From the NCBI RefSeq assembly GCF_901000735.1, contig NC_081542.1:44742238-44806237 (forward strand): 64,000 nucleotides of DNA, in the 5' to 3' direction. The position numbers and the translations under genes were made by a program. Below, one piece after another: positions 32,835 through 45,564 of this stretch (within the stretch, counting starts at the first letter, position 1; each line of letters begins with the position of its first letter). This DNA is from Corylus avellana (lineage: Eukaryota > Streptophyta > Magnoliopsida > Fagales > Betulaceae). The notes beneath the pieces are model-generated. The model searched no databases, was not told the DNA's origin, and worked only from the letters and a program-made list of their open reading frames with translations.

Positions 32835-33444
32835 TAAGGTAAGCATTAGAGATATTTTTGCTAACTTGTCTCGATGAGCCACTAAGCGAATTTCTTTTAA
32901 TAATTTAAAGTTTTATTTTTTATTTTTTGGATTTTATGACCGTGTAGATTTCAGCATCATCAACTACCATGATTTTTTTTGTACACTATTTTTAAGGTTC
33001 TTATTATTATTATTTGAGATAGAGTAGCGAATAAGGAACATTAAGATAATCATAAGATTCGAGATCATTCGTTGTGGGTTGTGAGTTGTGAGGAGGATTA
33101 GTTCTTCTGTTTTTTTGGGCGATGTGCAACAATGAATGTCACTCGTGTGGTTAAGGGTAGGCTTCACGTGATGTGCCCACGTGAGGTGGTTGTTATGTGT
33201 CTGATCCTATCCTACTCGATTTACAGCTAATTTTCTTGCAACTAAGTGACGTCACTTTTCATTTAGAAAGAAGAAAGTGTTAAGTTCTAATTAAAAAATA
33301 AATAAATTTAGTCTTTAAATTTTAATTTCAACAATTAAGCTAAATAAGTATTTTCATCAATTTACTATTAAATTTATTAATGGTATATATTATATAACCT
33401 TATACAAATCAATTAATATTACATGTTATATACTACTTCATAAG

Positions 33445-33533
33445 CAGTAGCTCAATTGATTGGGGTCAATACATGATAAAACAGAAATTACTAATTCCAA
33501 TTTTTTTTTTTTTTTTTTTTTTGTGCAGACATG

Positions 33534-33568
<35 letters not shown>
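33445..33568 (+). repeat. SINE-like element with (TA)n tail (unit 1)
   Basis: CAGTAGCTCAATTGATTGG (A-box-like), ATTACTAATTCCAA (B-box-like), poly-T, then TGTGCAGACATG and (TA)n. Same family as 30553-30672. Confidence 0.6.
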
Positions 33569-33571
<3 letters not shown>

Positions 33572-33924
33572 TTAAAAACAACATTAAAAAAAGAAAAAAG
33601 AAAAAAAAAGTGGCCGGCCACCTAGAGTAATAGACCATTACTAATAGTGAGAGAAATAGAAAGAAAGAGATGTGAGAACGAATAACAACTTAGGTAAATT
33701 TATTTGAATTACTCACTTGCTACATTTATCTAGCAACAGAAGAAATTTCAAAAAAGAAAATATGGTAGTAACTGTTGGGAATAAGGGTGGAATTTTTATG
33801 AATTATAACCAATTTTGGCTAAAAAAAAAAACAAAAATTATAGTAGATATGCGATAGTTTTTTCAACAAATATAAATTTCATATAAATTAAATTGATTTT
33901 TTTTTTTACTTAATATGTAAAAGT

Positions 33925-34440
33925 TACGGGGTGTTCAAACGGTTATTACTAGCGGTTATTAATTATAACCACAACCGCAACCACCTTTGACAGTTATCGA
34001 TTTTTAATAACCGTAACCGCAACCACCTAGGCGGTTAGCGGTTATTCAATCAAATAATTGAGAGTTTTATAACCGCTTTTTTATATGGATTTTTTTAAGT
34101 GTTTTAGACATTTAATTGACCTATTTTTTTGGGTTTATTTTAAGGATTTAAGGCCAAAATGTTCTAAAAAAGATGAAAAAAAACATGTATTTTTGGGCTG
34201 GCCAATATTTTTAAATAAGGTTTAGCCCAAAACATCACATACTACATTATATATTTTACGTACATAGTCATAAATAGCTCAATTCCATTAATCTAAATAC
34301 ATTTATAGCTCAAATCCATTAATCAAATCCATTTATATTTATATTATTATATAAAAATGAAGGCAATTAACAGGTATAACGGCTTTGCCTTACTCCTAAA
34401 ATTGCCTATTAAAGCCAGTAGCGGTTAGAGAGCAGCCCTA
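33925..34440. mobile_element. hAT non-autonomous element (unit 1)
   Basis: 516 bp, ends TACGGGGTGTTC and GAGCAGCCCTA (inverted), flanked by a perfect 8-bp duplication GTAAAAGT (33917-33924 and 34441-34448). Subterminal CGGTTATTA/TAACCGC motifs are repeated many times in both orientations, typical of hAT elements where they bind transposase. No transposase frame. Confidence 0.9.
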
Positions 34441-35206
34441 GTAAAAGTGGCATTAGTTTCTTTTATTAATAAAAATTCAGATTAAATTTCAATTGAAAAA
34501 TTACGGCACATAGTTTTCTTTTACGGTACAAAAAAAGAAAGAAAGAAAGCAGCCAACAACTAAAGTCAGTGCCATATCATCCCTCGTAATCTACACCAGA
34601 CGCGCACTTTTACACACACCCCACAGACCACGGCTCAGTCGTTGTTGATTTGGACTACGTGGCACAATTTAAGAGGGCGTTCTCGAAACGCGTAGATTCA
34701 CCAGCGAGGAACCCTATCTGAGCGAACACCCAACACAGAAGAGTACCGTCGCTTTCATCTTTTGGCTCTGCTTCCTTGTTATTCTCTTTTATATGTTCCA
34801 AGCATTTGGTGCTTCATTATTCATGGATCTTCCATTTTTGTTCTCTCTCTGAATAAGCCATCAAAATTATTTTTGATTGCTCTATCAAAATATATTACAT
34901 ATATTATATATACTTGTTGTATCCAGAAAGGTATCGTTTTTTCAGCTCTAAGACATGTACATTAAAGCATTGTTGAAGGGGCATTGAGTTTTTATTACTT
35001 TATTTCTGTTAGTTTTTCTTCTGGGTTTGATTTTTTTTCCCCCATTTTTCTGTACAATCCCGTTTGGCTCTGAGAGACACCAAATTGAAAAAGTTTTAAT
35101 TTTTAGATTTATTGTATTGTATTGGGTGTTGTCTCAATTAATTCTCATCATTTTTCTTTAGCTTTTGGAGCTTTGGGGTTTGATTTATTGAGCGCCAGAC
35201 CACACT

Positions 35207-35712
35207 ATGGATCCTAAGAGAAAGAAGGACTGCCATGACTCGGGCGAGTCGACCCGGGTGGCCTCGACGTTCCCGGACGAGGTTCTGGAGCGAGTTCTGG
35301 CTCTGGTGAAGTCCCACAAGGACCGGAGCTCCGTCTCTCTGGTCTGCAAGGATTGGTACGACGCCGAGCGGTGGTCAAGGACCCACGTCTTCATTGGAAA
35401 CTGCTACTCGGTGTCGCCGGAGATCGTGGTCCGGCGGTTCCCGAACGTTCGGAGCGTTACCCTGAAAGGGAAGCCCCGGTTTTCGGACTTTAATCTGGTT
35501 CCTCCGAATTGGGGCGCTGATATTCGTTGTTGGCTTGTGGTTTTTGCGGCTAAGTACCGGTGTCTTGAAGAGCTGAGGCTCAAGAGGATGACTGTGAGCG
35601 ACGAGAGCTTGGAGTTTTTGGCTCTTTCTTTTCCCAATTTCAAGGCTCTCTTGCTTCACAGCTGTGATGGGTTCAGCACTGATGGGCTTGCAGCCATTGC
35701 CACTCACTGCAA
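35207..35712 (+). pseudogene. TIR1/AFB auxin co-receptor, exon 1 only (unit 1)
   Basis: ATG at 35207, donor TGCAA^GTAAGT. It is identical in protein to exon 1 of the unit 2 gene except one residue (Leu for Ser in FKALxLHSC). It carries the F-box ([20 protein letters not shown], residues 22-41) and the first leucine-rich repeats. About 650 bp of intron 1 follows, then the gap; exons 2 and 3 are absent from the assembled sequence. Either the gene is complete and lies in the gap, or it is a truncated copy, or it is the same gene on the other haplotype. Marked as partial, not proven dead. Confidence 0.8.
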
Positions 35713-36362
35713 GTAAGTAATTTTTTTTTTTTAAAAAAATATTTTTATTGAACTTATCAATGCTGTTTGATCCCTATTTCTCCTTTTTTAAGTTGGTTTT
35801 TGTGTTTTTAATTTTTAAGTTGTTATAATCTGGTTTGGGATGTGGCCGGTTTCGAACTTTCAATGTGTCTGAGATCTGAGCATTTAGAAATTATGATTTT
35901 GGAAAAGCAAAAAACTTTTATCAATTTTACTATTAATGAGTTCTCCATTTCGGTTGATCAAGCTATTTTTGTTGCGGTAGTTGTTCTTATTGTAGTAATT
36001 ATTAATAATAAAAAGTGCTTTCTACTTTTTATCTCTTCGGTTATTGCTTTAAATGAGATGCTTTTTACCTGTTATGGAGCATTCAGTGGATGTCACTTCC
36101 ATGTCGTGATACTTACGCAAATATTCCCATTAGGTGAAAAAATAGGCCATTAATAGTCCTTTTGTGCGGCCAATAAGGTAAAAGAACAGTTTTTGGAACC
36201 CACCCAATTTGTATGTTTTTGTGGTTTTGAATGAAGTCCAAGAAAGGGTGGATCTTTTTATTATATGATCAAGATATCACCTCTTCTATTGTGTGGGCTT
36301 GTGGTTCCCACTACTCTGGATTCGTATGTACTCTCTATAAGTCGGTGTATGGAGGGTTTGTT

Positions 36363-36462
36363 NNNNNNNNNNNNNNNNNNNNNNNNNNNNNNNNNNNNNN
36401 NNNNNNNNNNNNNNNNNNNNNNNNNNNNNNNNNNNNNNNNNNNNNNNNNNNNNNNNNNNNNN
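36363..36462. other. Assembly gap, 100 N
   Basis: Placeholder gap inside intron 1 of the unit 1 receptor gene. Unit 2 has about 4.5 kb here, including exons 2 and 3. Confidence 0.99.
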
Positions 36463-38588
36463 TTTATGAAAGTGTCGTAAATGATGCCTATCAACATCTT
36501 ATAAAAGCATATGCTATTTCCGTCAAAAAAATTTAATGGCCCACCACGTCAAACTTATCACCGACTGCATATTAAATATGTCACATTAGTATTATTATTA
36601 TTATTATTTAAAAAAAAAAAGAATTGTTTTTGGGATGGGGCCTGGCCCTCACTAGCCCATTTTCTACCGATGATGACGAGTGATGAAGGTCCATGGTAAA
36701 GGGGGAGTTACTATTGATATGATAGAGATTTATCCCTAACTCATAAATAGAGAGAATGAGTTTCACCTAACAAAGAGATTGTTAACAACTTGACATGTCA
36801 TGAATGAGCGCGGTACCACATCGACAAAAAGTAAATACATTTATATATACGATTGGGTTTAAAATTTAAATGAATTAAAGAACCTCACATTAGTTTCATT
36901 CACTTTTATTCATTGTTTCAAGCCCTTGGGGTGAAGTACTGGTGAAGTACTGGACCATCATCTTAATTCACAGCCGTCATAATGGCCCGGTCCCGTTTTT
37001 GTTCCTTCATCAGTCCTTTTTCAATTCGGCCAAAGGCCCACCAAAACTAGGCTGAGTAATGGTAGGGAATATTTTTTTTTTCAACATTTATTTCTTTGTT
37101 TTGTATGAAGAGAAATTACATTTACTCTCCCAAATTATTCTGTAATTTGTAATGTTCTTCAAACCTTCAATTTTTGTAAAATTTTCTATTAACTTAGATG
37201 GCAAGCATATCACGTGACCCATATTATACCCTTCTTTGAACCTTGTAAAAATACAACTATATACTTAGATTAACAATAATTTAAGAAAAAATTATGAAGG
37301 GTATTTTTGTCATTTTGAATTATGTGAAACGCACACAACCCGCTCCATTACGAGTTAACAAAAACTCCTAGCTGAAAAGGACATTGCAAATTGTGTAGTA
37401 GACTGGTAGAGTATATTTTAAAATGAAAGTTTTGGCAGACGTTACAAATTATATAGTAATTTGGAAAGAATAAGTGTAATCAATTTCACCATTCAATTAC
37501 ATTATTTCGGTGCAATTATAGCTAGGTAAGTCACATAAAACTCACATTGCCAAAAATTAATGAAGTATTTGAATTATTGGCCCCATCAAGGAGGCCGGCT
37601 ATCAGTTTGTACTGAAACATATAGTGTGGGCTGGGGCTTAATAACTCTCCACCAAACTTTAAGCATCTTCGAGTTTTATTTGTGAAAAATGAGTTGGATT
37701 ATAGTTAATTAGTTAGATCTAAACGTTCTATTGTTGTTTTGAAGTCATGTTTATTTGTGACTTGAATGTATCCTAGTTACTATTGTGTCTGGTTTCTATT
37801 ATGATTTGAGGTTGTGTGTGCTTCATTGATCAATGATAAATAGACATCTTATTTTCATATAAGGTGTTTTCAAAACATGCTATTTGTTAAAAAAAAGTTA
37901 TTTTTAAAAGAGAAATATTATTTATACTTCCACTCCTACACTTGTATTGATATACAGTGTCAAGTCAAAGAGCGTGTACTTAATTGGAAAGTATTTGAGT
38001 GGAATTGAGATTCCCTCCAATTTCAGAGAAATTGAAGATTCTTCAATTATTAATCGTGACATTTCATTATAAATTTAATGGTCTATAAAATGTCAGTTGC
38101 TTTTGTATAACCGAGGCATTAAATGCTAACTTTTGTTTTACTAATGTTTAAATGATTTTATAAACCATTAGATTTAAAATGAAGGGCCATGATTAACAAT
38201 TAAAGAATTTCTAATTTCCCTCCGATTGGATGGAATCTGGATCCGTGAGAGTGTAGGTAGCATTACTTTTTTCTATGAACATTGTTAGCGTTTCAAAAAA
38301 TCAGGGATTAGCCTTTTCACATCTCTCATGATTTGAAAAAATATATATATATATTTTCACGTTTTGAAACTACCATTCTTCTCGATCGAAACACTTTCTA
38401 TAGTTTGTTTATTTATTTATTATTTTTCTTTGAGAATATAGTTTGTTTATAAATACAGTTGAAACATGTTAAATTACAGGGTCAAACAATGTCGGACAAA
38501 ATTCTAGATCTCATATTCCGTGTGCCGTATGCACGTGAACAGACTTGTCAAATTTAAACAATAATGAAAATTCCGTGGAATTGAGAGG

Positions 38589-38622
<34 letters not shown>

Positions 38623-39989
38623 TCAATTATTCAACTATTTTTTATTGTACCATTACTGTGTGTTCTAGAGGTATATTATACTCTTACACCAATCCTACCA
38701 AGGCATGTGATTTCCGTTGGCTATGCCCCGCCCGCCGGTGATGAGTCTAGTCACATAATCAAAGCTCCATCTAGAAGAAGGTTTGAGCTAGGGGTTTAAT
38801 TGTTAGAATATTAATTAAACTAATTATTTTTTATTAACTTAAACTTGAAATAAGTGTCAATTTAATATTAACGACGTGAAAGAACATGAAGCTTAATTAC
38901 CTCAATCAACATTAAAATGTCCATATATCTACTTAATTCATGTGGATTTCCCTCATCAGAACTTACTACACAATGACAAGTGATAATAATCCATTAACAT
39001 GTCACTTATGAACGCGGGTTTTTCTTAATCCGTGGTGGAAGAAAACGCCTTTTTATTTAATTAGTGTTTGATCGAGAAACTTGAAGGGTTTTAATCATAA
39101 GATCTGGTGGGGTCGGTGAGATCTTACAAGGGATGATGATTTTACTTAACAATATCATCCTTGAAGCCTTGGGAAATGTTGCAATGAGGGTCGTTACTTA
39201 GGGTTGGGTGAGAGGTCTATTTTCTATCTTTAAATTTAATGATGATGGAGCAATGGAAACAGAAACAGTCTAGGGTTCCAACCCTAATGGCCAACAGCAC
39301 TGTCTAATAAATCGCAACCATGTGTAAAAGCTAGGGTTGTTAAGCTGTCTCATTCAGATTCGAAGCTAATAATATTTGCCGCCCCATGGCGGCCATCAGT
39401 CTTGCGCAAGGCTGATCCCCCTGGCCTAGCTAGCAGCTACCATCTATCAACGAAACACCATTTTCTTGCATTGCAAGCTCTATAAACAAAGCCAATTTAC
39501 AAATATTTTTCTTGGATGATTATTAGTCGTTAATCAAGCTTTTGTTCGCCGCAATCAGGGCATGAAGATTTGGGATCAGTTTATAATTATCTTGATGATT
39601 TTGGGAGGATACTGAGAAAATCTTTGACATTTTCCTCTCATCGGCTCATGCAAATAATTTGCGTGTTCTGGGATTTTATGGATTAGTCAAATATAAAGGG
39701 TCCCAAAGAAAGATTAAAGTTACTTTGTATTTTCGGAGAGTCAACATCAACAGCTCAATGCTGATGATCGAGCTCCTTTAACACATCACATCAAGGCTAA
39801 AAAAAATATGGTAGATTTAGATTTAGCTAAATTAATTAAACCCATATTCAAATCTATATTTTTTTCGACTAATATTTAAGCAATAAATAACAATATTTTA
39901 AGTTTGTCAAGTGAGAGTCACCTGAAACTTTCTCTGTACACATGCTTTGCTTGACTGTTAAAACTTCGTATATAGGAGGGTAATACTAT
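36463..39989. other. Intergenic, duplicated, no gene seen
   Basis: Matches 51256-54782. No supported gene. Holds a 31-bp (TA)n at 38590-38620 that has the same length in unit 2 (53381-53411). Confidence 0.7.
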
Positions 39990-40689
39990 GGGTTAAATAC
40001 TAAATACCCTATAGAGTTTTATTTTTTAATTTTTTATCTCCTAGGGTTTATTTTGTATTACAGGAGGTTCTTGTGATTTTAATAAAAGACCAAATTCGTT
40101 ATTCCGTTAGTTGACCTAATGGAAGTCCACGTGAACCAATTAAATGTTGACACGTGGCACATACTTAATTTTAAAAAAATTAATTAATTTTTTTTTAATT
40201 TACAAAAAAATAATAATAATAATAATTGGGGGTGAGCCACCCCCTTGGCCATTTGGGGGTGACTCTTTGGCCATGGGGGTGGCCAGGCCACCCTCATTTG
40301 GCTGGATGGGAGTGGCCAAAACCACCCCCAATGGTGGTCGGCCACCCCACTTGGAGCCAAGGGGGTGTCCGAAACCACCCCCAATGGTGGTTGGGGATGG
40401 TTTCGACCACCCCCTAGCACCATGGGGGTGGCTCCCTTGGAGCCAAGGGGGTGGCTCCAAATGGTCATGGGGTGGCTCGGCCATCCCCAATTTTTTTTTT
40501 TTTTAAAAAAAAAAATTAAGTAGGTGTCACGTGTCAACATTTGATTGGTGCACATGGACTTCCATTAAGTCAACTAAAAAAACGAATTTGGTCTTTTATC
40601 AAAACCATAAGGACCTCTTGTGATACAAAATAAACCCTAAGAAAAAAAAATTAAAAAATGAAATCTTATGGGGTATTTAGTATTTAACC
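39990..40689. mobile_element. Foldback/MITE-like element with GC-rich core (unit 1)
   Basis: 700 bp with terminal inverted repeats of about 200 bp (GGTTAAATACTAAATACC against GGTATTTAGTATTTAACC; also TGACACGTGGCA against the inverted TGTCACGTGTCA). The centre (40225-40492) is GC-rich and built from GGGGGTGGCC/GGCCACCCCC-type motifs in both orientations. No target duplication could be identified and no transposase is encoded; the Pro/Trp-rich frames through it are by-products. Confidence 0.85.
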
Positions 40690-41171
40690 ATAATAATAAC
40701 AACAATAACAAGAGTTGTTATTAAATATTTTTAGTCCAAAATCCTTAAATTTCATGTGTGAATTATATATACGCCTTGAAAAAAGAGGAAACAAAAAAAC
40801 TCAATCCCTCGCTCTACTCCCACTCGAGCAAATAAATTCAAAGTTTATACAGAAAGAGTGCTTAACTCCTCGCGAGACTATTGCTTGAGCATACAATGGC
40901 CAAGCCACAATAATTTTTAGCCTCAACCAAAGAGTTCATTGGTGCACCGGAATTCTAAATTTCAATGAGTTCGTTTGTGGAAAAGATTCTGTAGAAAAAG
41001 GCCGGAGTTTTGTAGCCGCTACAATAAGAGACATACTTCTTGTTTGCTATAATTGCAAGCCTATGTCTAGATTACAAATGTTTTGTAAGAATAAATTGAT
41101 TGTAACAAATTGTTTTTCTAATAGTGAGATTTTCTATGGAGTTGGTCGGCCTTCAAAGTAGTTTTTTTTTT

Positions 41172-41557
41172 TTGGAAAAATACATTTTACTCTCTTGAAC
41201 TATCTACTTATTTATACTTTGACCTTCAATGTTTAAAAAGTGACACTTGATCCCCCAAACTTCTAAATTGTTGCAATTCGACCATTCTGACTTTTTTTTC
41301 CCCAAAATGCACACATCCCAAGTTAAAAAAAAAAAAAATTAAAAATTAAGGAGTGTCCGGTTTGGGGTGACTTCGGGCCAACTAGGGTGGCCGGCCACCC
41401 CTTAATTTTTTTTTTGTTGGGAAAACTTCATTGAAGACCCCTGAACTTCCACCCGATTTGATAAACCCATTTTAAACTTCAAAATCTCTCAATTTAGTCC
41501 CATAAACTTTCAATTACTTTCAATTTGGACCCGTCCGTCAGATTTTAAACTTACATG
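41172..41557. mobile_element. Nested foldback element, left part (unit 1)
   Basis: Same as 55946-56337; cut by the gap at 41558. Confidence 0.75.
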
Positions 41558-41657
41558 NNNNNNNNNNNNNNNNNNNNNNNNNNNNNNNNNNNNNNNNNNN
41601 NNNNNNNNNNNNNNNNNNNNNNNNNNNNNNNNNNNNNNNNNNNNNNNNNNNNNNNNN
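41558..41657. other. Assembly gap, 100 N
   Basis: Placeholder gap joining the end of unit 1 to the start of unit 2. It falls inside a nested foldback element, a structure that commonly breaks assemblies. Confidence 0.99.
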
Positions 41658-42862
41658 TTTTTTAACAGAAAATAGAAGAATGCTTTGCCGATTATGGCGG
41701 ATATCTGTCGAGGGAAAATAAATAACTCATTAAGTGGCCCCATGCGCCGTGCAGTGCCCGCCGAAACTTTCCTCCGTCGCAGCTGCTGTTTTTTTTTTTT
41801 TTTTTGTTATCTTGTGTAACTTTTTGTATTTTTTTGGCTTTATTGCTTAGTTTTAATCCCAATTTAGTTGGTCTTTATACTTTTTGTCTGTAAAATGGAT
41901 CTTTTTTACTTTCTTTCTGGTTTTTTTTTTTTAAAAAAAAAAACCCTTTTTTCTACAGTTACCTTGCCTTTAAATTTCTATGACTTTTTAGAAAGTCTGT
42001 TTAAATGTTTGACTGGGGTATTTGTACTCCCAATAATTTTATCCATCACCAATATGCGTCGAGACAAGAGTTTTCTCAAATTGTATTCGCATCTCTCATC
42101 TCCCTTAAGATCTCATTCCTGTTTTTTTGAGATCTGTTTAATTAGAGTTTTAGTATATTTATTTTTCTTTTCCTCTTACCGCTGTAATCTCTTTGTTGAA
42201 CGAAGGAAGGTTTGTTAAAAAAGAAAAGAAAAGTGGGCGGAAATAGTGATAGGTTCGAGGGAACTGATTGCTATTTTTTATTTTTTATTTTTATTTTTTT
42301 ACCTGAGCAACAAAATTAACTTGAAGAAACTGATTGCTATTTTTGGTTGATGTGAAATTGTACTCGGCAATCACTGTGAGACATTATTATATTCCGCACC
42401 AATGACATTGTCAATTGCGAAAAAAGAAAAGAAAAAAGAGAATGATTATAAAGTATCCAGCAGCACTCTTGTCCTATGGAACCTTTAATTAGCCTGCTTT
42501 TGTTACACAACGCATTGTAAGTTTTTGACAACAATACACCGGGTTTTTACCCATTGAAGCTTGGGCAAGGATCGGCTCAGTAGTTTTACTTTTACTGCCG
42601 TAGAAAAATCAAACTAGATTGCGAATCATTTAATCACTTTTGTTACTTAAACTAAGTTTAGATCTCGATGTTGTTAGTAGCTTTTTTTTTGAAGAATTCA
42701 TGTTGGAGACGGTATGAGAATTACAAAACTATCCTTTGATTACAAGAATAGTTAGCATTAATGCCAATTGATTGTAATAGATGGAAGATTATCTAAAACA
42801 CCTCTTACCGGACCGTAATTCATGGACAAACCGCACACAATCCTATTAGGATACATCATGGA

Positions 42863-43186
42863 AAAGGATAAAAAGGAGGAGGTAAAATTTTGACTCATTC
42901 CTTTAATTGAACGCATGCTTATGCATGAACTTCATCTCATTTGAGAAAGACTTTGACAAAACATCATGAGAAAGGATAAAAACGAAGAAGTAAAATTTTC
43001 ATCCGTTCTTTCAATTGAACCCATGCTTATACATGAACTTGGTCTCATTTGAGAAAGACTTTGACAAAACGTCATGAAAAAGGATAAAAAAAGATGAGGT
43101 AAAATTTTCACTCGTTCTTTTAATTGAACGCATGCTTAATCATGAACTTCGTCTCATTTTAAAAAGACTTTGACAAAACTACCGAC
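42863..43186. repeat. 108-bp tandem repeat, three units (unit 2)
   Basis: Units start at 42863, 42971 and 43079, again an exact 108-bp period. The minus-strand frame that is open in unit 1 is interrupted here. Confidence 0.9.
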
Positions 43187-43785
43187 TAAGGTAAGCATTA
43201 GAGATATTTTTGCTGACTTGTCTCGATGAGCCACTAATTTCTTTTAATAATTTAAAGTTTTATTTTTTATTTTTTGGATTTTATGACCGTGTAGATTTCA
43301 GCATCATCAACTACCATGATTTTTTTTGTACACTATTTTTAAGGTTCTTATTATTATTATTTGAGATAGAGTAGCGAATAAGGAACATTAAGATAATCAT
43401 AAGATTCGAGATCATTCGTTGTGGGTTGTGAGTTGTGAGGAGGATTAGTTCTTCTGTTGTTTTGGGCGATGTGCAACAATGAATGTCACTCGTGTGGTTA
43501 AGGGTAGGCTTCACGTGATGTGCCCACGTGAGGTGGTTGTTATGTGTCTGATCCTATCCTACTCGATTTACAGCTAATTTTCTTGCAACTAAGTGACGTC
43601 ACTTTTCATTTAGAAAGAAGAAAGTGTTAAGTTCTAATTAAAAAATAAATAAATTTAATCTTTAAATTTCAACAATTAAGCTAAATAAGTATTTTCATCA
43701 ATTTACCATTAAATTTATTAATGGTATATATTCTATAACCTTATACAAATCAATTAATATTACATGTTATATACTACTTCATAAG

Positions 43786-43893
43786 CAGTAGCTCAATTGA
43801 TTGGGGTCAATACATGATAAAACAGAAATTACTAATTCCAATTTTTTTTTTTTTTTTTTTTTTGTGCAGACATGAAATTATATATATATGAGC
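43786..43893 (+). repeat. SINE-like element (unit 2)
   Basis: Counterpart of 33445-33568. The long (TA)n tail is replaced by a shorter TA run and GAGCAGCAGGAGACATATAG. Confidence 0.6.
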
Positions 43894-44276
43894 AGCAGGA
43901 GACATATAGTATATAGCATAAGTTAAAACAACATTAAAAAAAAAAGAAAAAAAAAGTGGCCGGCCACCTAGAGTAATAGACCATTACTAATAGTGAGAGA
44001 AATAGAAAGAAAGAGATGTGAGAACGAAAAACAACTTAGGTAAATTTATTTGAATTACTCACTTGCTACATTTATCTAGCAACAGAAGAAATTTCAAAAA
44101 AGAAAATATGGTAGTAACTGTTGGGAATAAGGGTGGAATTTTTATGAATTATAACCAATTTTGGCTAAAAAAAAAAAACAAAAATTATAGTAGATATGCG
44201 ATAGTTTTTTCAACAAATATAAATTTCATATAAATTAAATGGATTTTTTTTTTTTTTTTACTTAATATGTAAAAGC

Positions 44277-44798
44277 TAAGGGGTGCTCAAACGGTTATTA
44301 CTAGCGGTTATTAATTATAACCGCAACCGCAACCGCTTTGGACGGTTATTGATTTTTAATAACCGTAACCGCAACTACCTAGGTGGTTAGCGGTTATTCA
44401 ATCAAATAATCGGGAGGGTTTTATAACCACTTTTTTATATGAATTTTTTTTAAGTATTTTGGACCTTTAATTGACCTATTTTTTTTGGGCTTATTTTAAG
44501 GGTTTAAGGCGAAAATGTTTCAAAAAAGATGAAAAAAAAAACATGTATTTTTGGGCCGGCCAATGTTTTTAAATAAGATTTAGCCCAAAACATCACATAC
44601 CACATTATATATTTTATGTACATAGTCATAAATAGCTCAATTCCATTAATCGAAATACATTTATAGTTCAAATCCATTAATCAAATCCATTTATATTTAT
44701 ATTATTACATAAAAATGAAGGCAATTAACAATTATAACGGCTTTGCCTTACTCCTAAAATTGCCTATTAAAGCCAGTAGCGGTTAGAGAGCAGCCCTA
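44277..44798. mobile_element. hAT non-autonomous element (unit 2)
   Basis: 522-bp counterpart of 33925-34440. Its left target duplication reads GTAAAAGC (44269-44276) and its right one GTAAAAGT (44799-44806), so one base has changed since insertion. Confidence 0.9.
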
Positions 44799-45564
44799 GT
44801 AAAAGTGGCATTAGTTTCTTTTATTAATAAAAATTCAGATTAAATTTCAATTGAAAAATTACGGCACATAGTTTTCTTTTACGGTACAAAAAAAGAAAGA
44901 AAGAAAGCAGCCAACAACTAAAGTCAGTGCCATATCATCCCTCGTAATCTACACCAGACGCGCACTTTTACACACACCCCACAGACCACGGCTCAGTCGT
45001 TGTTGATTTGGACTACGTGGCACAATTTAAGAGGGCGTTCTCGAAACGCGTAGATTCACCAGCGAGGAACCCTATCTGAGCGAACACCCAACACAGAAGA
45101 GTACCGTCGCTTTCATCTTTTGGCTCTGCTTCCTTGTTATTCTCTTTTATATGTTCCAAGCATTTGGTGCTTCATTATTCATGGATCTTCCATTTTTGTT
45201 CTCTCTCTGAATAAGCCATCAAAATTATTTTTGATTGCTCTATCAAAATATATTACATATATTATATATACTTGTTGTATCCAGAAAGGTATCGTTTTTT
45301 CAGCTCTAAGACATGTACATTAAAGCATTGTTGAAGGGGCATTGAGTTTTTATTACTTTATTTCTGTTAGTTTTTCTTCTGGGTTTGATTTTTTTTCCCC
45401 CATTTTTCTGTACAATCCCGTTTGGCTCTGAGAGACACCAAATTGAAAAAGTTTTAATTTTTAGATTTATTGTATTGTATTGGGTGTTGTCTCAATTAAT
45501 TCTCATCATTTTTCTTTAGCTTTTGGAGCTTTGGGGTTTGATTTATTGAGCGCCAGACCACACT

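Larger units (their letters stand above)
31312..41557. repeat. Large direct duplication, unit 1
   Basis: Colinear with unit 2 (41658-56337). 31312-36362 matches 41658-46739, and 36463-41557 matches 51256-56337. The 4.5 kb of unit 2 between 46740 and 51255 has no counterpart because the gap at 36363-36462 falls there. Identity varies along the unit: several percent different near 31-33 kb and around 38 kb, almost identical elsewhere. Confidence 0.95.

Noticed and set aside
40144..40555. Pro/Trp/Gly-rich frames on both strands
   Set aside because: They come from the GC-rich inverted core of a foldback element, are open on both strands and are not kept in the unit 2 copy.
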